Of a DNA stretch of 44,626 nucleotides, positions 16,701 through 23,142 are shown piece by piece. Within the stretch, counting starts at the first letter, position 1; each line of letters begins with the position of its first letter. The notes under the pieces are model-generated. The model was given only the letters and a program-made list of their open reading frames with translations, searched no databases and had not been told where the DNA came from. Origin of the DNA: Planctomycetota bacterium (GTDB lineage Bacteria; Planctomycetota; SZUA-567); NCBI GenBank assembly GCA_031261425.1, contig JAISJR010000100.1, positions 1-44,626 of the forward strand, read 5' to 3'. The position numbers were made by a program, and so were the translations under genes.

Positions 16701-17029
16701 TCTTAAATTTGTTCGGCGCGCACCCGCTCGACCGCAACGGCGAAGTTATCCCCGTTAAACTTAACTATCTCGTCCCCGGCGGTAGCGTCAACGCCGCCAG
16801 TTTAGCGGTTTTGCGCGAAAACGGCGACCTCGCCCAGCCCGTCTTTTTCAGCGGTCAAACCGACAATTTTTATCGCGTTATCGTGATGGCGGGTTTGATA
16901 AATACCGCCAAACAAACCGTCGTCGGCAAGAAATTCCTACAATTCATCTATCGCAAAAATCGACCCAATCCCGACGGTTCCCCCAGCGGCGGCGCGGTCG
17001 TCGATAACCACTATTTTGACCCGGAATAG
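13790..17029 (+). CDS. Large secreted pilin-like protein, C-terminal part
   Basis: A frame of 1079 codons from its first ATG. The same frame is already open from base 13736, next to the G13 tract, so it is best read as the continuation of the gene starting at 13009. The product is rich in Asn, Gly, Thr, Tyr and Ser (for example SNSQSGGHCDNGGECTSGDW and SYSLSFSNNYRSG), as expected of an extracellular protein, and shows no catalytic motif I recognise. The C-terminal ~150 residues (LNLFGAHPLDRNGEVIPVKL, GQTDNFYRVIVMAG) look like a compact domain. A hairpin terminator follows at 17036-17080. It may be a surface structural protein; the function is unknown. Confidence 0.7.
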   Translation: MELYEIDGDNTTHIQFYGGVNNNSDTDSVGIRNAVGTSISHIFTQITIVNDNNIKRTYDLPKVVMNYGGGAAKYKEERLGFNNDAADLDYDAVIGDIDDPTSIIAKYFTDTANTAIKNRYEFNTFNELGVNFSLLGNPADEYAVFTGSIPYRTMAYEDPRLVGRTIKATLFGENDYGATFVEGNYPQAIIDALKNGNLTAALAQQNGVDFGEFSRAGTPLSATVAQESERRPIKFTLNAQTPEWLITALVGWQMFNSPTAEKRMAAQAHSQYEGGAIYRIDYASITGGAYVFDQRLLYENSGGTFSPELIITPYGYTAPDMTQIVTAGNGNYHSFPLKYDGVITCLEGPVNAVGWSGWRDTTNLDLLAFAPNTSNSYVANGASPFSVNYIDPRTGTFAGTGTYVRPSVSADYNADNPDNPFYAGRLGIYGNTLRAHGELARIVEIINEHKGDADPIAAIIAAIYADPQVGYEIGAPVSRTVLARNPFEGTTIWARNPSGAGDYQPVLWTTNSAPEWDKVMRNKVDGADVDNPARSEIHAPSFALLTSGSGFTADRYIETFMDSGITYVSNSQSGGHCDNGGECTSGDWRDFVVDNVALDWDGSPMNLIGGANFGFYNTISYARESAFQDSYFQKGLPYASAHPYDLWRGVSDGTGSNVQGYDSESAGGNTTSAIGFAEPVWYSTGNAMAPDYALRASWFGSTWSYSLSFSNNYRSGPVIYCDAGGASAGNYSSRAPADVRTLTAPPYQTGTGRWDDRGSNTASGHDAPGYTTIDTVFGYGSASPYKTDPSKNGTLYRNDATKKISQWRWNWGRWVQIPAGPEKGGEDLKTFVFDGNQPGKRMIMTPEVADCDDATTDCVTVGAPIYGNHLWGEKAYHYLKVTDAGDLVFIGPLALPTNKDSVLNDAPLAYADADGVWQPTTLNKAALAYAGRFVMRRSHIHRWQPAIGSVYPMYLEVNPQAIKNAAIERVVLNLFGAHPLDRNGEVIPVKLNYLVPGGSVNAASLAVLRENGDLAQPVFFSGQTDNFYRVIVMAGLINTAKQTVVGKKFLQFIYRKNRPNPDGSPSGGAVVDNHYFDPE

Positions 17030-17035
17030 ATTTTT

Positions 17036-17080
17036 AAGAATTTTAAGGGGGCTTAAAGATTTTTAAGCCCCTTAATTCTT
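17036..17080 (+). terminator. Hairpin terminator after the pilin-like gene
   Basis: The left arm AAGAATTTTAAGGGGGC and the right arm GCCCCTTAATTCTT pair around a short AT loop, starting 6 nt after the stop codon. No long T run follows, so termination strength is uncertain. Confidence 0.6.
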
Positions 17081-17111
17081 ATAGCGTTTAACGTTGAAAA
17101 TTAAAATTGCG

Positions 17112-17168
17112 CGAAGCGGCAATTCGCTTCGCGCAATTTCAACTCTTAACTCTCAACTCTAAACTCTC
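17112..17168. repeat. GCGCGAAGC palindrome with AACTCTN heptamers
   Basis: A palindromic TTGCGCGAAGC...GCTTCGCGCAA stretch leads into CTTAACT/CTCAACT/CTAAACT heptamers (17141-17168). It is a half-element of the AGAGTTN family. The heptamer side is shared with the duplicated block next to yidC at 18437-18470. Confidence 0.65.
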
Positions 17169-17250
17169 ATTTCCCCCGCTTAAATCCTTTGCCCGCCGGC
17201 ACGATTTTCGCATCGACGACTTTGACGCCGCCGTCGGCAATCGCCGGCGG
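17169..17250 (-). pseudogene. Duplicated 3' fragment of yidC
   Basis: Read on the minus strand, this block encodes DGGVKVVDAKIVPAGKGF-KRGK and a stop, identical to the end of the intact yidC at 18468 except for one codon (GCC versus ACC before the GGC). The match also continues into the heptamer array beyond the stop. Upstream of the match similarity fades. The fragment and the intact copy bracket the Rpn nuclease gene as direct repeats. Confidence 0.75.
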
Positions 17251-17311
17251 GCTTCGCTTTTCCTTAAAATTTTCACCGCCGCTCGCGCGCGTGGCGCGAC
17301 GACAAGATAGT

Positions 17312-18328
17312 TCACCGTAAGACGGCTACGTCCGGCGTGGTTTTCTGCATAAGAATTTCTTTCAGCCGCTCAATCGTGCAATTATGATTCAGCAGTTCCA
17401 GAATCTGCCTACGCTCTTTCAATTCGCCTTTCAGTTCGCCTTCCTGCCGACCTTCCTGCCGACCTTCCTGCCGACCTTCCTGCCGACCTTCCTGCCGACC
17501 TTCCTGTTGACCGCGAGCGTAATACTCTTTCCACCGCGGTATCAATCGTTCTTGCAGTTCCATCGTGGTCTCCTTGAATTCGGGATAGGGGTGATAAATT
17601 TCGTCGAGCATCCTGTTGATGCCGTCCATTATCGTTATCGCGTCGCCGGGGCTTAATCGGTCCGCGACGCAACCGCGGTCAACCAACCCTTCCAACCGGC
17701 GCAACAGCGTTTGCATTTCTCCCGCTAATTGACGCCGTTTCTCGGCGTCGGCGGAATTTTTCTTCACTTCTTTGCGGAATTTCAACACACAAAACGGCAG
17801 GAGCAAAAGTAGTTTGCGCCGTTCGAGCGCTTCCATACTTTGGTCAAGCATTTTGACCGTTTCGACGGCGTAGCGGTGGTGAACGCCGTCGGGAAACGCC
17901 AAATCCAGCGTTACTTTATCCGGCGTTTTACGCGACGTTTCCCAATACAAAATTTTCGCTTCGGGCATCGTCAGCGTAATCGTGCCGTCGTCGTCGGAAA
18001 TTTGCCGATGCCGCCGCGCGTAAGCGAAGCCGTATTGAAACACGCGCAACGCGATATTTTCGTCGTCGCCGATTTGCGCTTCAAGCAAAAAAGCGTCGCC
18101 GTCGATAAGCAAAATCAAGTCGGATTGAATTTTTTCCAATTTTTCCGCCGGCGCCGCCACGCTCTCGGTATTGGCGAACACGACTTCGCTATCGGGCGGA
18201 TAATTTTTATCGAACAGTCCGTTGATAAAATGCACCACCGCCGGATGACTCGTCTCGGTGAGCAACATTTTGAACAGCAAATCAAAAAGTTGTAGCGTTT
18301 CGCGCTCGGATTTTTCAGGGCTGGTCAT
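17312..18328 (-). CDS. Rpn/PD-(D/E)XK nuclease family transposase-like protein
   Basis: A 338-residue protein of the Rpn (recombination-promoting nuclease, YhgA-like) family. The N-terminus has LFDLLFKMLLTE and then the nuclease core SDLILLIDGDAFLLEAQIG with FQYGFAYARR, the usual D...ExQ arrangement. Rpn proteins nick or cut DNA and promote RecA-independent recombination. Near the C-terminus come about six EGRQ repeats encoded by a perfect 12-bp tandem repeat (17439-17510). The last 30 residues (ILELLNHNCTIERLKEIL) form a small helix pair common in the family. The gene sits between two copies of the yidC tail. Confidence 0.8.
   Translation of the reverse strand: MTSPEKSERETLQLFDLLFKMLLTETSHPAVVHFINGLFDKNYPPDSEVVFANTESVAAPAEKLEKIQSDLILLIDGDAFLLEAQIGDDENIALRVFQYGFAYARRHRQISDDDGTITLTMPEAKILYWETSRKTPDKVTLDLAFPDGVHHRYAVETVKMLDQSMEALERRKLLLLLPFCVLKFRKEVKKNSADAEKRRQLAGEMQTLLRRLEGLVDRGCVADRLSPGDAITIMDGINRMLDEIYHPYPEFKETTMELQERLIPRWKEYYARGQQEGRQEGRQEGRQEGRQEGRQEGELKGELKERRQILELLNHNCTIERLKEILMQKTTPDVAVLR
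17439..17510. repeat. 12-bp tandem repeat (CCTTCCTGCCGA) x6 in Rpn gene
   Basis: Six head-to-tail copies of CCTTCCTGCCGA, the last one changed at two positions, encode the EGRQ repeats of the Rpn-like protein. Gain or loss of units keeps the frame and only alters the length of the hinge. Confidence 0.85.
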
Positions 18329-18436
18329 CGTTTTCTCCGGCGCGGGATTGTATCGCGCGAAACGCTTTTCGACAAGATAGACGCGGGGATTTAATTTGTC
18401 CCCGCCCTACTTTTCTCTCAAAATCCCACTTTTCCG

Positions 18437-18467
18437 CCCTAAACTCTCAACTCTAAACTCTAAACTC
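18437..18467. repeat. AACTCTN heptamer array beside yidC stop
   Basis: Four CTCAACT/CTAAACT heptamers end immediately beyond the yidC stop codon. Together with the last codons of yidC they form the unit duplicated at 17150-17250. Confidence 0.75.
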
Positions 18468-20354
18468 TCATTTCCCCCGCTTAAATCCTTTGCCCGCCGG
18501 CACGATTTTCGCATCGACGACTTTGACGCCGCCGTCGGTAATCGCCGGCTCGTCTTCTTTGGTAACTTTCATCATTAAATACTCGACAATCGTCAGCAAA
18601 CTCTGCACCGCGAAATACAGCACCAGACCCGACGGCATATTGTAAAAAATGAACACGAACACGATGGGCATCAGTTTCATTATCCGCTGTTGCGACTGCA
18701 TTTGCGGGTCGGCGCTTTTCGGCATCATCGACATATGAACAAACTGCAACGCCAAATAGAGTAGCGGCAACGGATTGAGATTCAGCGCGCCGAGAATCGG
18801 GACGTTATGAACGGTATAGAGCGTGTCGGGGTGCGAGAGGTCGTCAATCCAACCCGGAATAAACGCCTCCTGCCGCACGGCGAAACAGCGGGCGAACACG
18901 CCGTATAACGCGAAAAAAATGGGCATTTGCAACAAAATCGGCAAACAGCCGCCGACCGGATTGACGCCGTTTTCCTTGAAAATCCGCACCGTTTCCTGTT
19001 GTTGCTTTTGCGGATTATTTTTGTATTTCTCTTTGATTTCTTTCAGCAGGGGCTGGATTTTTTGCATTCCTTTTTGCGCCTTCATACTCTTGCGCGTCAG
19101 CGGATGCAACGCCGCTTTCACCGCCACCGTCAACAACACAATCGCCCAGCCGTAGTTGCGCGTTACGACCGCGATGTATTCCAAAACGAACAACAGCAAA
19201 TTGCTAATCGGTTTGAGAAACGCCCACGAAAAGGTCGCGATGTCGTCAATCGCCGGCGAAAATTTCGCCGCGATTTCATCGTCGAGCGGTCCGCCGTAAT
19301 AAAGAAATTCGCGCTTCGTCGCCGCCTGCGGCGGCAACGAAAAACCGGCGACGACCAACGCCGCGCGACCTTGTTGCGGATGGTCGCGGAATAAATCCTG
19401 CCACCGCGGATGCGCGGCTAAAAATTCTTCGGCGACGTTGAGACGGGTGAATTTCGCCGCCAAGGTGTGTTCGGCTTGCGCCGGCGCGACCAACAAGAGC
19501 GACGCGAAAAACCGGTTGGTGAAGCCGCTCCACGCCGTGCGGGGCTGGTTGTGCGCAAGTTCCGCTTTGCTCGCGAACTCGTTGTTGTCGTCTTCTTCGC
19601 GGCTGACGGAGTTCTTGCCGGTGTAATAGCCGCTGACCGCTTTGAGCAAGCCGAAATTGCGGTCGCGGTCGTCGGGGACGATGCCCGCCGCGCCGGTGAT
19701 TTCCAACGAATTGACGCGAAACGGCGCGTCGCCGAGATTTTCAAAAACGAACCAATGGCGAAAACCGAAATTGTTTTTTCCGTCGGCGACGACCGGCGAA
19801 AAATCGTAAATATGCCGAACGCGCAAATCGCCGCGCGCGGCGGCAAAAATCAACTGCTCGTCGGTCGCCTCGATGCCGGCAACGCCGCAGTCCTTGGGCG
19901 CGGCGACGAGTTGCCAATTGTCGTTGCCGAATTCCAACACCGCGCCGACGCCGTTGACCGGCGGCAACACGGCGCGGGTTAATTTCAAACTCGTCGCCTC
20001 CGGCGCCATTTCGGCGATTAGCGTCAGCGGCTCGCGCTCTTCGTTCGCGGGGCGGTCGAAGAATTGGGTTAATTGATAATTTTTCAGCGCCCCGCCGCGG
20101 GTGGTGAACGTGGCGACAAATTGGTCGCGGCGGACGACTATATGGTCATAAACCGTCGTCGCGGCGGCAGGAAGGGCGGCGTTGGCGGATGCGGATTGCG
20201 CCGGCGGCGTGGCGGGCGCGTTTATCGGATGCGGCGGCGTTGCCGTTTGGTCGGTCGCGGCGGGCGGCGGCGGCGTAATCATATTCATAAAATACATCGC
20301 CGTCATAAAGATGGCGAGCATCAATAACATTCGCGTGAAAAAATTGCCTTTCAA
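18468..20354 (-). CDS. yidC: Membrane protein insertase YidC
   Basis: A 628-residue Oxa1-superfamily insertase of the inner membrane. It has an N-terminal membrane anchor (about 8-27), a Pro/Ala-rich linker, and a large periplasmic beta domain (about 70-360) containing VRRDQFVATFTTRGGALKNYQL. Then come the five-helix insertase core: NYGWAIVLLTVAVKAALHPLT, the charged cytoplasmic hairpin KAQKGMQKIQPLLKEIKEKY, CLPILLQMPIFFALYGVF, and a C-terminal helix. The Lys-rich tail is GKGFKRGK. The rnpA-rpmH genes that often accompany yidC are absent. The 3' end has been duplicated at 17169-17250. Confidence 0.95.
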   Translation of the reverse strand: MKGNFFTRMLLMLAIFMTAMYFMNMITPPPPAATDQTATPPHPINAPATPPAQSASANAALPAAATTVYDHIVVRRDQFVATFTTRGGALKNYQLTQFFDRPANEEREPLTLIAEMAPEATSLKLTRAVLPPVNGVGAVLEFGNDNWQLVAAPKDCGVAGIEATDEQLIFAAARGDLRVRHIYDFSPVVADGKNNFGFRHWFVFENLGDAPFRVNSLEITGAAGIVPDDRDRNFGLLKAVSGYYTGKNSVSREEDDNNEFASKAELAHNQPRTAWSGFTNRFFASLLLVAPAQAEHTLAAKFTRLNVAEEFLAAHPRWQDLFRDHPQQGRAALVVAGFSLPPQAATKREFLYYGGPLDDEIAAKFSPAIDDIATFSWAFLKPISNLLLFVLEYIAVVTRNYGWAIVLLTVAVKAALHPLTRKSMKAQKGMQKIQPLLKEIKEKYKNNPQKQQQETVRIFKENGVNPVGGCLPILLQMPIFFALYGVFARCFAVRQEAFIPGWIDDLSHPDTLYTVHNVPILGALNLNPLPLLYLALQFVHMSMMPKSADPQMQSQQRIMKLMPIVFVFIFYNMPSGLVLYFAVQSLLTIVEYLMMKVTKEDEPAITDGGVKVVDAKIVPAGKGFKRGK

Positions 20355-20464
20355 GGTTGGACTCCTTTATTTTTTTTCGGGGGAATTTCGGCGGGCGAAA
20401 ATAAAGGGGCAGGATTGTAGCGAAGGAGCAGGGCAATGCAAAATGCGCGGGGCAGGGCGGGGGA

Positions 20465-20509
20465 GTGAGCGGTGGGCAGTGGGCAGTAGGCAGTGGGCAG
20501 TGAGCAGTT
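20465..20509. repeat. GGGCAGT heptamer array
   Basis: Consecutive units GCGGTGG, GCAGTGG, GCAGTAG, GCAGTGG, GCAGTGA, GCAGT, with period 7 throughout. The same heptamer family is found inside hrpA. Confidence 0.8.
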
Positions 20510-20557
20510 TTCGGCGGTGATTTATCGCCGCCGATTGCCGGGCGGCAAAGCCGCCAC

Positions 20558-20694
20558 AAAATTCAATCGCCCGCCGTTTTAACGGCGGATAAAATGGCGA
20601 AAAAACGAACGGGCTTTAGCCCAAAGATTTCGGCTAAAGCCACTATCCTCTTATCGCCAACCACGCCTTAAAAGGCGTGGCAATTGAATAAAGC
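20558..20694. repeat. MITE-like palindromic element, copy 2 (left end variant)
   Basis: The right end CACGCC-TTAAAA-GGCGTG plus CAATTGAATA matches copies at 21665 and 41854. The internal GGGCTTTAGCCC and GGCTAAAGCC are retained. The left end ATTCAATCGCCCGCCG-TTTTAA-CGGCGG has the same architecture but different stem bases, an apparent compensatory change that keeps the hairpin. Confidence 0.7.
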
Positions 20695-20702
20695 GGATTA
20701 CT

Positions 20703-21446
20703 TTAATCCCGCAGATACTCTTTCAGCGCTTCGATTTCTTCGTTGACCGCTTCTTCGTCAACGACCGACTGGCGGATTTCGTCGCGCAATAATTTTTGAA
20801 AAATGTTGCGTCCGCGAAACAAGTAATTGGTTACGTCGGAATGGCACAGTCCTAAATTTTTCGCCACTTCTTTGTAGCGCGTCGGACGCTCGCTGTTACC
20901 GTCCATATGCATCATCAGCACGTCGTAATACAGTTTCTTTTTGCCGCGGCTACATTCCTGTTTCATTTTTTCCAACGTCGTCTCAATCAGCGACATTGCC
21001 CAGCGGCGGTTAAATTCGTCTTCCGCCGTTTCCTGTATCGCCAACTCCTTGACAAAACGGTCTTCATACACATCGACCGGCACCGACAAATTGTAATAAT
21101 CCCGCCGCCGCTTGCTCGCCATCTGCTTGGTGTAGAAGCGGTGCAAGGTTACCAGCACGAAAGTCCGAAAACGCCCGCGCTCGCGATTGGCGCTGGCGAC
21201 GAAATTTTTCTCCAAAAACGTCGCGAAATACTCCTGCGCCATATCCCGCGCGTCCTCGTGCGACAAGCCGCGCCGCCGCAAATACTGATACACCGGCTTC
21301 CAATAAGTCGAGCAGAGACGCGCCAAACATTCGTCGCGATTCTCGGCGTCCATACTGCCTTGCGCGCCGGTTACCACGCTCCACGCCGTCGTCCGAAAAT
21401 AACTCGGTCCCGACATAATGTCCATTTCCCCCATACCGCTTTCCAT
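20703..21446 (-). CDS. ECF-type RNA polymerase sigma factor (PVC-type)
   Basis: The start chosen is ATG 21446, with AAGGGAG six bases upstream; a slightly longer TTG start is less likely. The 247-residue product has the pattern typical of planctomycete and verrucomicrobial ECF factors: FRTTAWSVV, CLARLCSTYWKPVYQYLRRRGLS, EDARDMAQEYFATFLEKNF (region 2, core RNA polymerase binding and -10 recognition) and RGRFRTFVLVTLHRF. A region 4-like helix-turn-helix follows (RYKEVAKNLGLCHSDVTNYLFRGR). It redirects transcription to a specific regulon. No anti-sigma gene is adjacent, so how it is controlled cannot be seen here. Confidence 0.82.
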   Translation of the reverse strand: MESGMGEMDIMSGPSYFRTTAWSVVTGAQGSMDAENRDECLARLCSTYWKPVYQYLRRRGLSHEDARDMAQEYFATFLEKNFVASANRERGRFRTFVLVTLHRFYTKQMASKRRRDYYNLSVPVDVYEDRFVKELAIQETAEDEFNRRWAMSLIETTLEKMKQECSRGKKKLYYDVLMMHMDGNSERPTRYKEVAKNLGLCHSDVTNYLFRGRNIFQKLLRDEIRQSVVDEEAVNEEIEALKEYLRD

Positions 21447-21664
21447 AAGCATCTCCCTTGCCAAAAATCAGAACCGCCGCCGGAACCGTTACGACGATAC
21501 TTTATCGACGGATTGCCGTCCGCGCCGCGCAACTTTCGTAGGAAATAAGCGCGGCGCGACGGAGCGGGAATTTTTATTTCACCCCTCGCGGGACGGGCGG
21601 GCGGATTTATTATTTTCCGCATTTGAATTATTCGATAATCTCCGACAGTCGCCGGATAGTGGTT

Positions 21665-21855
21665 GCTCTATTCAATTGCCACGCCTTTTAAGGCGTGGTG
21701 AGCGGGCAAAAAAGAAATGGGCTTTAGCCCAAAATAAAAAATGCGGTCTAAATTCCACCGGCTTTAGCCGAATTTTTGTTTGGGCTAAAGCCCATTTTTA
21801 GAGAGCCGCTGACCACGCGCTAAAGCGCGTGGCACGCGTGGCAATTGAATAGAAC
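21665..21855. repeat. MITE-like palindromic element, copy 3 (191 bp)
   Basis: It begins GCTCTATTCAATTGCCACGC and ends with the complementary CAATTGAATAGAAC. Inside are hairpins CACGCCTTTTAAGGCGTG, GGGCTTTAGCCC, GGCTTTAGCC, GGGCTAAAGCCC and CACGCGCTAAAGCGCGTG. The right end shows a partial duplication (GTGGCACGCGTGGC). It encodes no protein. Confidence 0.85.
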
Positions 21856-21856
21856 A

Positions 21857-21905
21857 AACCACCCCGTCAATCGGCGAAAAATCCGCCGATTGCCAGCGGA
21901 ATGAT
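21857..21905. repeat. ACCACCCCGTC half-element
   Basis: ACCACCCCGTC is followed by a hairpin AATCGGCG/CGCCGATT and then CCAGCGGA. The same order (ACCACCCCGTC, hairpin, CCAGCGGA) occurs in the right half of the larger palindromic element at 39150-39345, with different stem bases. Confidence 0.6.
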
Positions 21906-21962
21906 TTATCAAAACATTCTCTCGCCTCGTTGCGGCGGTGAAAAAAAACGAAAGGTTTCGTG

Positions 21963-23015
21963 ATGAAAAAAATCAAATTGGTCGGCGCGACCGGCTACGG
22001 GGGTTTGGGTTTATTGGAATTGGCGCTGGGGCATCCCGAATTGCAAATCGGCGCGGTCGTCGCCACGCAGGACGCCGGTAAAAAAATTTCCGACGTTTGG
22101 ACTTATTTGCGCGGCTATTGCGACCTGCCGATTTGGACGCCGGAATCGCCGGAAGCGCAAAATTGCGACGCCGAAATCACGGTGTTCGCCACGCCCGACG
22201 GCGTGGGACAAAAAGCGGCGGCGGCGGAAATCGCCCGCGGGCGAAAAGTCCTCGACTACTCCGGCGACTTCCGATTTAACGACGCGAAAATTTTCGCCGA
22301 ATACGCCGAGCGGCTCGGCAAAGACCCGCGTCATCACGCGCCGGAATTGTTGCCGCGTAGCGTTTACGGTTTGACCGAGTTGCACCGCGCCGCGATTGGG
22401 CGGGCGGATTTGGTCGGTAATCCGGGCTGTTTCGCGATGAGTTGTATTTTGGGCTTGGCGCCCGCCGTCAAGCGCGGTTTGCTCGCGCCGGATGGCATTA
22501 TTTGCGACTGCAAAAGCGGCGTTTCCGGCGCCGGCAAAAAGCCCGCCGCGACGCACCATTACCCGGAGCGCTACGAAAACATCAACGCTTACCGGTTGAG
22601 CGGACACCAACACGTAATGGAAATCGAACGCGAATTGTCGTCGCTTGCGGCGCGGGAAATTAAAATCACGTTCACGCCGCAAGTCGTGCCGATGTGCCGC
22701 GGGATTATGAGTTGCCTTTACGGGCGGCTGACGGCGGGCGTAACGGCGGCGCAGGCGCTCGATGCTTACCGCGATTTTTACGCCGATGAAAAATTTGTCC
22801 GCGTGCAAGACACGGCGGCGGGGACCATCGACGTGCGCGGCAGTAACCGCTGTTTAATCACGGTCGCGCCGGACGAGCGCGCCGGCGTGTTCCGCGTCAT
22901 CAGCCACATCGACAATCTGGTCAAAGGACAGGCGGGAAGCGCGTTGCAAAATATCAACGTGATGTGCGGCTACCCGGAGGACTTGGGGCTAAATCGCGTC
23001 GGAATGCACCCGTAA
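21963..23015 (+). CDS. argC: N-acetyl-gamma-glutamyl-phosphate reductase
   Basis: The start is ATG 21963 with AAAGG 7 nt upstream; a GTG directly before it is in the same frame. The 350-residue enzyme catalyses the NADPH-dependent third step of arginine synthesis in the cytoplasm. It has the nucleotide motif GATGYGG at 8-14, the catalytic Cys156 in VGNPGCFAMSCILGL, and KSGVSGAGKKP, HYPERYENINAYRLSGHQHVMEIE and TFTPQVVPMCRGI. Length and motifs agree with the type-1 ArgC family, and no other arg gene is nearby. A heptamer array begins 3 nt after the stop. Confidence 0.93.
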   Translation: MKKIKLVGATGYGGLGLLELALGHPELQIGAVVATQDAGKKISDVWTYLRGYCDLPIWTPESPEAQNCDAEITVFATPDGVGQKAAAAEIARGRKVLDYSGDFRFNDAKIFAEYAERLGKDPRHHAPELLPRSVYGLTELHRAAIGRADLVGNPGCFAMSCILGLAPAVKRGLLAPDGIICDCKSGVSGAGKKPAATHHYPERYENINAYRLSGHQHVMEIERELSSLAAREIKITFTPQVVPMCRGIMSCLYGRLTAGVTAAQALDAYRDFYADEKFVRVQDTAAGTIDVRGSNRCLITVAPDERAGVFRVISHIDNLVKGQAGSALQNINVMCGYPEDLGLNRVGMHP

Positions 23016-23018
23016 AGC

Positions 23019-23130
23019 AGAGTTTAGAGTTGAGAGTTTAGAGTTGAGAAGGTGATTGCGCTTCGCGCATCTTGAAAATAAAACTCCGCTTTCTTCTCAA
23101 CTCCCAACTCTCAACTCTAAACTCTCAAAT
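23019..23130. repeat. AGAGTTN heptamer inverted repeat with GCGCTTCGCGC core
   Basis: The left arm AGAGTTTAGAGTTGAGAG..., the core at 23055-23088 (ATTGCGCTTCGCGC ... AAACTCC) and the right arm CTCAACTCCCAACT... have the same layout and orientation as at 3301 and 25279. It lies between argC and the PBP2 gene. An apparent longer N-terminus for PBP2 is only this repeat read in frame. Confidence 0.8.
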
Positions 23131-23142
23131 CTGAAAACTCCG

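Larger units (their letters stand above)
20355..20702. other. Intergenic region of repeats between yidC and the ECF sigma gene
   Basis: No gene is seen. It carries GGGCAGT heptamers (20465-20509), a palindrome GCCGGGCGGC/GCCGCC, and a variant of the MITE-like element (about 20558-20694). Confidence 0.65.
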
